A stretch of DNA of 8,081 nt, taken from contig QEUW01000343.1 of NCBI GenBank assembly GCA_003577005.1, forward strand, positions 1-8,081, written 5' to 3'. The stretch comes from Chloroflexota bacterium. GTDB taxonomy: Bacteria; Chloroflexota; Anaerolineae; Caldilineales; Caldilineaceae. The notes below the pieces were generated by a model, which saw only the letters and a program-made list of their open reading frames with translations, did not search any database and had not been told where the DNA came from. Shown one piece after another: positions 1 through 5,484 of this stretch. The position numbers and the translations under genes are program-made. Each line of letters begins with the position of its first letter. The stretch's first letter is position 1.

Positions 1-4
1 CAGT

Positions 5-454
5 TTAACCCGCCATATATTCGGCGGGCGTCAGCACAGCCAACGGCGTTTTGCCGCGATGATGGCGGGCATTCCAGGTCACGAACGTCTCCACACCGGC
101 AACGCGCTCTACGAGCCCCAGGATGAGCCTATCCAGATAGGGAACGCGCCACTGCATACGGGCTAGAGGCCGGTCGATGAATTCGTCCTGAAAAAACAGG
201 TCCGCTGTCAGGTTTGCGGTCTCAGGGTAGACCAGGGTCAGACCATAGTGATCCTGTAGCCAGGATTGCCATTGAGCCAGCCGCTCGGGTGACAGATTGA
301 AGGAGAGTTGGCCAAGCAGTTCCATCACTGAGTAGATGGCAACCAGAGGCGTCTGTGGACGCACCGCGGCGAGAAAGCTGTGATTGATCTCCTGGCGCGG
401 ATCGCGGTGAAAGGCGAAAGCCAGCACCAGGACATCGGTATCTATGGCGACCAT
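5..454 (-). CDS. PIN-domain ribonuclease, VapC-like toxin
   Basis: This 149-residue protein is a single PIN domain, the Mg2+-dependent RNase fold of VapC toxins. The N-terminal strand MVAIDTDVLV supplies the first acidic residue (D5). E45 in the MELLGQ helix and D108 in YLDRLILGLVE fit the second and third. FVTWNARHHRG (124-134) is the usual C-terminal T-W-N/D motif, with Asn in place of the fourth acidic residue, as in many members. The length is typical for VapC. The ATG at 454 is preceded by GAGGG (460-464) at 5-nt spacing. It lies inside the last codons of the HTH gene, so the two frames overlap by 13 nt and are probably translationally coupled. The cytoplasmic RNA target cannot be predicted. 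The PIN assignment is firm. The toxin role is inferred from context. Confidence 0.85.
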   Translation of the reverse strand: MVAIDTDVLVLAFAFHRDPRQEINHSFLAAVRPQTPLVAIYSVMELLGQLSFNLSPERLAQWQSWLQDHYGLTLVYPETANLTADLFFQDEFIDRPLARMQWRVPYLDRLILGLVERVAGVETFVTWNARHHRGKTPLAVLTPAEYMAG

Positions 455-792
455 GTGCGCCCTCGCCGTGCCTGCATGAATTCATCGAATATTATGGTAG
501 ACTCTACCTCAGCCAGTTCGGTGCGGACGGCAGTAGCCTCTGCGGCTGCCTGGGCCAGCGCGTTCGGGTCGAGCCGGGGAGGAACGAGACGTATGCCTGA
601 TGGCTCTACGCCGGCGAGCATGGCAGCCTGGATCCGAGCGACTTCCTCGACCGGCACGCGCCGGTAGCCGCTATGGGGTAGGCGCGCCAGGCGGATCAGA
701 CCTCGCCGCTCCCAACTGCGGAGAGTCTGTTCGTGGACGCCTAACGCTTGTGCGGCTCGTTTGAGAGTCAAGTAGGCTGATTGCTGTGTCAT
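442..792 (-). CDS. MerR-type HTH protein, probable antitoxin of the PIN toxin
   Basis: This is a 116-residue protein. Residues 7-50 form a MerR-like winged helix-turn-helix: YLTLKRAAQALGVHEQTLRSW, then the wing RRGLIRLARLPHSGYRRVPVEEV. The MerR-style long dimerisation coiled coil and effector domain are absent. The C-terminal half (about 70-116) is short, with an Ala/Glu-rich helix (NALAQAAAEATAVRTELAEVE) and an IIFDEFMQARRGR tail, which could wrap around the toxin. The ATG at 792 has AAAGGA (800-805) 7 nt upstream on this strand. The gene ends inside the PIN start, the antitoxin-first overlapping order usual for type II systems. It probably neutralises the toxin and represses its own promoter at the repeats just upstream. 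The HTH is clear. The antitoxin role is inferred. Confidence 0.78.
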   Translation of the reverse strand: MTQQSAYLTLKRAAQALGVHEQTLRSWERRGLIRLARLPHSGYRRVPVEEVARIQAAMLAGVEPSGIRLVPPRLDPNALAQAAAEATAVRTELAEVESTIIFDEFMQARRGRTWSP

Positions 793-837
793 TGCCTGTT
801 CCTTTACTTTTTTTTCACTTGCGAGCTTTTACAACTT

Positions 838-882
838 TTATCAAGATTTATCAATTATCAATATGTACTCTTGGTGTACACC
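838..882 (-). promoter_or_regulatory. Iterated TTGATAA repeats and palindrome: candidate promoter/operator of the toxin-antitoxin pair
   Basis: In an AT-rich stretch, TTATCAA occurs three times on the plus strand (838-844, 848-854, 855-861), reading TTGATAA on the minus strand. The palindrome GGTGTACACC follows at 873-882. On the minus strand TTGATA (854-849) is followed after 17 nt by TAAAAG (831-826), a usable -35/-10 pair, so the iterons would overlap the promoter. Autoregulation by the adjacent HTH protein is an inference. Confidence 0.4.
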
Positions 883-972
883 GGTCGACGCATCTACAAG
901 CGAGCCTCGCCTGTACGCTTTCTTGCCCGTTTGAACATTAGGACAAGTCAAGTTATGAAAGGAGAATCAAAT

Positions 973-1449
973 ATGCGCTTTATCTTGACTGCGAGTTTGC
1001 TGATCGCTATCTTGCTGGCGGCCTGTAGTGGGGCAGTCCCCAGCCAGCCGGCGGCTGAGGGGCAGGCGCCAACGCTGGTCACTGTCTTCAAGCCGCCTAC
1101 CTGAGGTTGTTGTGGCGCCTGGAATGATCATCTGGTGGAACATGGCTTTGCCGTGGAGTCAAAAGATCTGTACGATCTCGCCCCGATAAAAGCAGAGCAC
1201 CAGGTTCCTCCGGCACTCCAGTCATGCCACACAGCCATCGTGGATGGCTATGTGATTGAAGGCCACGTGCCCGTGGCCGAGATCGAGCGGCTCCTGGCCG
1301 AACGGCCAGACATCGTCGGGATCGCCGTACCGGGCATGCCCATTGGCTCGCCGGGCATGGAAGTACAAGGCGCAGCCTCTCAGCCCTTCGATGTGGTCGC
1401 CTGGGATAGCGCCGGCCAGACCCAGTTATTTGCCAGCTATCCCCAGTAA
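973..1449 (+). CDS. DUF411/CopG-like copper-binding lipoprotein with an in-frame TGA at the first Cys of CxCC
   Basis: The ATG at 973 has AGGAG (960-964) 8 nt upstream. It starts a lipoprotein signal (MRFILTASLLIAILLAAC, lipobox LAAC, lipidated C18), so the mature protein should be membrane-anchored outside the cytoplasm. The DUF411 core follows: VTVFKPPT, then codon 44 = TGA, then GCCGAWNDHLVEHGF. Further on are QSCHTAIVDGYVIEGHVP (C85) and VPGMPIGSPGME (119-130), both hallmark motifs. DUF411 proteins, including Pseudomonas CopG, are thioredoxin-like copper proteins with a CxCC motif. The family normally has Cys where this gene has TGA. The frame is uninterrupted on both sides and ends at TAA 1447-1449, giving 158 codons counting the TGA, a normal length. 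If TGA terminates, only a 43-residue stub is made. Three readings remain: selenocysteine, a fresh nonsense mutation, or a sequence error. Family identity is firm. The fate of the TGA is open. Confidence 0.8.
1102..1104 (+). other. In-frame TGA replacing the first Cys of the CxCC motif (candidate Sec codon)
   Basis: The reading is ACC-TGA-GGT-TGT-TGT-GGC, that is Thr-(TGA)-Gly-Cys-Cys-Gly, against the family pattern T-C-G-C-C-G. TGA differs from both Cys codons only in the third base. Nearby genes (SDR, EF-G, secreted protein) use TGA as an ordinary stop, so genome-wide reassignment is unlikely. A TGA aligned with the nucleophilic Cys of a thioredoxin-like motif is the classic selenoprotein signature, but one sequence cannot exclude mutation. 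Confidence 0.45.
1111..1142 (+). promoter_or_regulatory. SECIS-like hairpin downstream of the TGA
   Basis: Hand folding gives UGU(1111-1113)/ACA(1140-1142), a two-base purine mismatch, then CGCC(1116-1119)/GGUG(1134-1137), a U1120/U1133 mismatch, GG/UC, and the apical loop AAUGAUCA (1123-1130). The upper stem begins 11 nt after the TGA and the loop 18 nt after it, in the range known for bacterial SECIS elements. A G sits at the loop base and an unpaired U in the 5' arm. The stem is short and includes wobbles, so chance is quite possible. Confidence 0.3.
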
Positions 1450-1452
1450 GAA

Positions 1453-1575
1453 GCTGTTTGAAAAGGGGAATTGCCGCCTTGGTGCGTTGCACGCATAGCG
1501 TGCGATGCACTTGGGCGGCTGGCTTCGATGAAAGGTGCAACGCACCGGTTGTCACCCCCTTTTCAAACAGGCTCC
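1453..1575. mobile_element. MITE-like palindromic element next to the DUF411 stop codon
   Basis: Perfect 15-bp inverted arms, CTGTTTGAAAAGGGG (1454-1468) and its complement (1556-1570), bound about 120 bp with no coding content. Inside, GGTGCGTTGCAC (1481-1492) is repeated inverted at 1535-1546. The left half also folds alone: a 13-bp stem (1482-1494 with 1498-1510, two G-U pairs, loop ATA) on top of GCCGCC (1473-1478)/GGCGGC (1514-1519). AAGAA flanks the element at 1448-1452 and 1576-1580, a possible 5-bp target duplication. The left copy overlaps the TAA stop of the lipoprotein gene. No transposase is present, so it would be non-autonomous. As RNA it could end or stabilise the upstream transcript. 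Confidence 0.6.
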
Positions 1576-1724
1576 AAGAATCAGTCTGGTCAGGCGGAGA
1601 ATGCGTACCCGTAGACCATAACCGCTATGCCAACCACTACCGCAACGGCTGAAGCCTGAGGCACAATCCGGCTCCAAGGCTTTGGCTGAGAGCGGCCACA
1701 GATGGTTACGACAAGGGAGATCCG

Positions 1725-2504
1725 ATGCAGCAATTTCAAGACCGGGTGGCAGTGATCACAGGCGCAGCCAGTGGCATTGTCCGTGGTCTAGCGCGGCGTT
1801 GTGCCAAGGAAGGGATGCAGGTGGTGCTGGCCGACATCGAAGTGGCGGCTCTGGCCGAAACTGAGGCCGAATTACGGGCCCTGGGTGCGCCGGTGTTGGC
1901 AGTGGTGACCGATGTCGCCAAAGCGGAAGATGTGGAAGCGTTAGCCCGCAAGACACTGGAGACATTTGGCGCTGTGCATCTGCTCTGCAACAACGCCGGC
2001 GTGGGTCTTGTCCGCTCGGTTTGGGAGAGCAGCCTGACGGATTGGAACTGGGTGTTGGGTGTCAACCTGTTGGGCGTCATTCATGGGCTGCGTGTCTTCG
2101 TGCCGATCATGCTCGAGCAAGAGATCGAGGGCCATATTGTCAACATCGCCCTCTCCGAGACGCTCTACCATGAATTGGCCCAACGCGGGGCAAAAGTGAA
2201 GGTTTCGGTGCTGCTGCCGGCTTGGGTCAACACCCGCATTGTCGATGCCGAACGCAACCGGCCCCTGGCGCTGCGCAACGCGCCGGGGACGGTGCCCGTT
2301 CATCCTCAAGACGAAGCCGTCATCCAGGCGACGCGGCAGGGAATCCAACAAGGCATCTCCCCGGATCAAGTTGCTGACATCGTCTTGTGGGCCATCAGGA
2401 ATGAGCAACTCTACGTCTTTACCCACCCCGAAACAAAAGCATGGGTGCGGGCGCACATGGAAGGGATGTTGGCCGAACGGAACCCACCATTGGCTGAACC
2501 TTGA
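1725..2504 (+). CDS. Short-chain dehydrogenase/reductase lacking its catalytic Ser and Tyr-xxx-Lys block
   Basis: The ATG at 1725 has AAGGGAG (1713-1719) 5 nt upstream. The 259-residue product is a classical SDR by its Rossmann start (VAVITGAASGI, 8-18), the acidic D37 after strand 2, TDV (62-64) and CNNAG (88-92). Two things are wrong. The nucleotide motif TGxxxGIG ends in V19 instead of Gly. The chain also runs straight from GHIVN (136-140) to ALSETLYHELAQRG (142-155). In the family these are separated by a segment holding the catalytic Ser and YxxxK, so roughly 20-25 residues are missing in frame. The later P-G turn is LLPAWVNT. Everything else is intact and close to family consensus, and no stop or frameshift is present. 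It is probably enzymatically dead, either an early-stage pseudogene or a protein kept for binding. The original substrate cannot be told. Confidence 0.8.
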   Translation: MQQFQDRVAVITGAASGIVRGLARRCAKEGMQVVLADIEVAALAETEAELRALGAPVLAVVTDVAKAEDVEALARKTLETFGAVHLLCNNAGVGLVRSVWESSLTDWNWVLGVNLLGVIHGLRVFVPIMLEQEIEGHIVNIALSETLYHELAQRGAKVKVSVLLPAWVNTRIVDAERNRPLALRNAPGTVPVHPQDEAVIQATRQGIQQGISPDQVADIVLWAIRNEQLYVFTHPETKAWVRAHMEGMLAERNPPLAEP

Positions 2505-2623
2505 CCGGCTTGTACTCCCCTTGCCATCTTTGCTTTGTCAAAACGGCTGTGCGGTTTCGCTGATCGCGACCCGGCGTGATACCATTGATCACACTGGAGC
2601 ACGAATACACGAACCCATAACCT

Positions 2624-4726
2624 ATGGCCACAGAACTCGCCCACATTCGCAACATCGGCATGATTGCCCACATCGACGCCGGCAAGACCACCACGACTGA
2701 GCGCATGCTCTATTACTCGGGGTATACCCACGCGTTGGGTGATGTGGATGATGGTACCACTGTGACCGACTGGTGGGAGCAGGAACGTGAACGGGGCATT
2801 ACCATCAAGGCGGCGTCCATCACCACCCGCTGGCGCGACGCGGTGACGGGCGAGGAAGCGCAGATCAACATCATTGATACGCCCGGCCACATTGACTTTA
2901 CCGCTGAGGTGCAGCGCAGCTTGCGCGTGTTGGATGGCGGCGTGGTGATCTTTGACGCCGTCAACGGGGTCGAACCCCAATCGGAGACAGTCTGGCGCCA
3001 GGCCGATACCTATCACGTACCGCGCCTCTGCTATATCAATAAGATGGACCGTACCGGCGCTGACCTGCCGCGCACGCTGGCGATGATCCGGGAGCGGCTG
3101 CACGCCCAGCCGGTGTTGCTACAGTTGCCCATCGGCGTCGAGAGCCAGTTTAGCGGAGTTGTCGACCTGATCACCCAACAGGCGCTGCTCTTTAGCGACG
3201 AACTGGGCGCCCATCCCGAACTTCGGCCCATCCCCACAGAGATGGCGGCGACGGCCAACGCTGCCCGCGAGGAACTGGTGGAGAAAATCGCCGAGTGCGA
3301 TGACGATCTCACCAACAAGTATCTGGCCGGGGTACTGATTGAGAACGACGAACTCTACTGGGTGTTGCGTCGCGCGGTGATCTCCAACCAGTTGACCCCT
3401 GTTCTGCTCGGTTCGTCGCTGCACAACAAGGGCGTGCAGCCGCTGCTCGACGCCATTGTACGCTATTTGCCCAGCCCTCTCGACCTGCCGTCAGTGGAAG
3501 GTGTTGACCCCACCAGCGGGTGTACAGTGACTCGCCAGGCGCGTGTCGATGAGCCGCTCTGTGGCCTCGTCTTCAAGATTGTTATGGACCCCTATGCCGG
3601 GCGCCTAGCATACACACGGCTCTATTCCGGGGTGCTGCGCGCCGGCAGCGCCATCTACAACGCCACCCGCCGGCGGCGCGAGCGTGCGCAGCGCCTGCTT
3701 CAGGTGCAGGCCAAAAAATATAACGAGATTCCCGAATGCCGGGCCGGGGACATCGTAGCGATTGTCGGTTTCAAGGAATCGACCACCGGTGACACGCTCA
3801 GCGATCCAACACACGAAATTTTGTTGGAGCCGATCACATTCCCTGAACCGGTGATCCGGGTGGCGGTCGAACCGCACGATGCAGTGGAGCAGGGCAAGCT
3901 GGCTGATGCCCTGACCAATCTGAGCGAAGAGGACCCAACCTTTCGCTATATGATTGACGAACAGACCGGCCAGATGATCATCAGCGGCATGGGCGAACTC
4001 CATTTGGAGATCATCGCCGACCGTTTGCTGCGCGATTACGGCGTGCGCTGCCGTATGGGCGCGCCCCAGGTCGCCTACCGCGAAACCGTGACCAGGCCGG
4101 CGCAGGCCGAAGGATCCCATGCGCGTGAAATGGGTGGGCGGCGGCACTTTGCCGTCGTTCATCTTGAGGTTGCGCCCAATGCGACCAATGCCGGTTTTAC
4201 TTTTGTGGATCGCACGACTGCGGAGACCTTCCCGCGCCCCTATGTCGCTGCGGCCCAACGCGGTGTGATGAGTGCGTTGCAAAGCGGCGTGCTGCTCGGC
4301 TACCCCGTGATCGATGTTCGCGTGACGTTGCTGTCTGCCCAACACCATGCGGCAGATTCCAGCGCCGAAGATTTCGAGGTGGCAGGGCAACTTGCTTGCC
4401 GTGAAGCCATGCGTCAGGCCGGGCCAGTTCTGTTGGAGCCGGTCATGCGCGTCGAGACCTACGCACCAGAAGCGTATGCCGGTAGCGTCGTCCACGACTT
4501 TGGCGCCCGGCGCGGCGTGGTGCAAGCGGTGACGGTGAGTGGCAACGACATGCGCGCCGTTACCGCGCTGACCCCGTTGACGGGTATGATCGGCTATGCC
4601 ACTGATCTACGCTCGCTTACCAGCGGCCGTGGCGCCTTCACGATGGAGCTGGACCACTATGCCCCGGTCAGCGAGGCAACGCACGAGCGGTTGTTAGGGC
4701 CAAACTGGCGTTCTCTGTTCGCTTGA
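2624..4726 (+). CDS. fusA: Elongation factor G paralogue, EF-G2 (GFM2-like) type
   Basis: This 700-residue translational GTPase acts on the ribosome. G motifs are intact: AHIDAGKT (15-22), ERGIT (56-60), DTPGH (85-89), NKMD (139-142) and SSLHNKG as the fifth motif. Domain II (about 305-400), domain III with EEDPTFRYMIDEQTGQMIISGMGELHLEI, domain IV (PQVAYRETVTRP onward) and domain V ending HYAPVSEATHERLLG are all in order, matching full-length EF-G. The signature YYSGYTHALGDVDDGTTVTD and the domain IV run GGRRHFAVVHLEV resemble mitochondrial EF-G2 (GFM2), which works in ribosome recycling, more than the main translocase. The start follows the usual short EF-G N-terminus (xIRNIGMIAHIDAGKT). No clear Shine-Dalgarno sequence precedes it. 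It stands alone, 119 nt after the SDR, with no rpsL/rpsG/tuf neighbours, which fits a second EF-G. The family is certain. The subtype is inferred. Confidence 0.93.
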   Translation: MATELAHIRNIGMIAHIDAGKTTTTERMLYYSGYTHALGDVDDGTTVTDWWEQERERGITIKAASITTRWRDAVTGEEAQINIIDTPGHIDFTAEVQRSLRVLDGGVVIFDAVNGVEPQSETVWRQADTYHVPRLCYINKMDRTGADLPRTLAMIRERLHAQPVLLQLPIGVESQFSGVVDLITQQALLFSDELGAHPELRPIPTEMAATANAAREELVEKIAECDDDLTNKYLAGVLIENDELYWVLRRAVISNQLTPVLLGSSLHNKGVQPLLDAIVRYLPSPLDLPSVEGVDPTSGCTVTRQARVDEPLCGLVFKIVMDPYAGRLAYTRLYSGVLRAGSAIYNATRRRRERAQRLLQVQAKKYNEIPECRAGDIVAIVGFKESTTGDTLSDPTHEILLEPITFPEPVIRVAVEPHDAVEQGKLADALTNLSEEDPTFRYMIDEQTGQMIISGMGELHLEIIADRLLRDYGVRCRMGAPQVAYRETVTRPAQAEGSHAREMGGRRHFAVVHLEVAPNATNAGFTFVDRTTAETFPRPYVAAAQRGVMSALQSGVLLGYPVIDVRVTLLSAQHHAADSSAEDFEVAGQLACREAMRQAGPVLLEPVMRVETYAPEAYAGSVVHDFGARRGVVQAVTVSGNDMRAVTALTPLTGMIGYATDLRSLTSGRGAFTMELDHYAPVSEATHERLLGPNWRSLFA

Positions 4727-5484
4727 GCCTCTGTAAAGCGGTGACGCTGCTTATCACGATGCTGTGCAGCGATACCGGAAAACACCAGCCCCACGCTATT
4801 GCTGCTACCGCTAATAATGGCCGCTAGTGGGTTGTTGACCAGAGATGCGCGTTAGGTAGACCCCGGGCGCGCGATGTCCGTGGCTGTCGTCGAGAAGATG
4901 GCGCCCAAGACGACAAGCGCACCCACCAGCGCTGCTAGATCATACTGGTCATCTGACCCGGGCATTCCCACCCCGATCACTAATCCACCCAAGTAGATTT
5001 CATGCTATATTAAAGACGATTTATCACCTTACGCTCCTCCCTGTGCATCTGATGGCATGCACAGCCTCCTGCGTACCGTTGCGTTGGACGCACCCGCGTA
5101 CGGGCAGACACTGGCAAGGATCTCCTAACTCGTTTGTCGTAATACTTTCCAGGTGGTAGTGCAGCAATGGTAGACGATGCAAGGTATCAACCCCACGACC
5201 GCAGGGCAGCGGCTGTGACATTGGCGCCGACGAGCTACAACGTTGAGCATGGTTCCGGAGAGAGTTTCTGTAACTTGTTCTGAACAACTCCTGGCGGATA
5301 GGGTTTACTTCTTGGTGTAGCCTAACAGCAACCACCCTCTCTCCCACCGCCATTCCCGCAAAAACCCGTCATCAGACCAGGGACAGAGCTAGGCGACCGG
5401 CCAGCGAACAGTCAGACCCGCCGTGCTACACTGATTGATGAGCAGGCATTGTATGTTGGTATTTAGCGCGCCTGAGGTGGGCTG
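4727..5484. other. 758-base region without a convincing gene; hairpins and a possible membrane-protein remnant
   Basis: On the minus strand, a 50-codon open stretch (4852-5004, closed by stops at both ends) reads as a hydrophobic segment: YLGGLVIGVGMPGSDD, then AALVGALVVLGAIFSTT. A second hydrophobic piece, NNPLAAIISGSSNSVGLVFS, lies further on in a shifted frame (about 4760-4830). Together they look like the decayed end of a membrane protein of unknown family. Hairpins occur at 5041-5064 (CTGTGCAT/ATGCACAG, 8 bp, 8-nt loop) and 5072-5102 (CGTAC/GTACG enclosing TGCGT/ACGCA). A 109-codon minus-strand frame at 5024-5353 is rich in Cys, His and Arg and resembles no family I know. The stretch just before 5485 must hold the promoter of the next gene, but I see no strong -35/-10 pair. 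Confidence 0.4.
4736..4752 (+). terminator. Weak hairpin after the EF-G gene
   Basis: AAGCGG and CTGCTT can form a 6-bp stem (one G-U) with a 5-nt loop, 10 nt after the EF-G stop. No T-run follows, so it is at best a poor intrinsic terminator. Confidence 0.25.

Noticed and set aside
931..959. Promoter TTGAAC-17-TATGAA for the lipoprotein gene
   Set aside because: Transcription would begin within or just after the Shine-Dalgarno sequence at 960-964, removing it from the mRNA.
1102..1104. TGA as a sense codon through a changed genetic code
   Set aside because: The SDR, EF-G and secreted-protein genes all end at TGA at the family-expected lengths, so TGA terminates in this genome.
1141..1155. 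Hairpin CATGGC-TTT-GCCGTG as the SECIS element
   Set aside because: Its loop lies 42 nt after the TGA, has only three bases and no G, and falls outside the usual bacterial spacing.
1135..1449. DUF411 gene starting at an internal GTG (1135) as a separate protein
   Set aside because: There is no Shine-Dalgarno sequence before it, and it would omit the CxCC motif and the signal peptide. The upstream frame is the same one and encodes the missing N-terminal motifs.
1454..1570. CRISPR array or tRNA-like structure
   Set aside because: The repeats are inverted and nested rather than direct and evenly spaced, and no tRNA arms or CCA end can be found.
2411..3103. 230-codon minus-strand open frame over the SDR/EF-G junction
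   Set aside because: It runs antisense to two real coding ends, with no recognisable domain or ribosome binding site.
3605..4525. 306-codon minus-strand open frame
   Set aside because: It lies wholly antisense to the EF-G gene, shows no family motif, and is explained by the codon bias of the real gene.
5024..5353. 109-codon minus-strand gene in the long intergenic region
   Set aside because: Its composition is irregular (Cys/His/Arg-rich), it contains hairpin-forming DNA, and it has no known motif. I kept it as a remark only.
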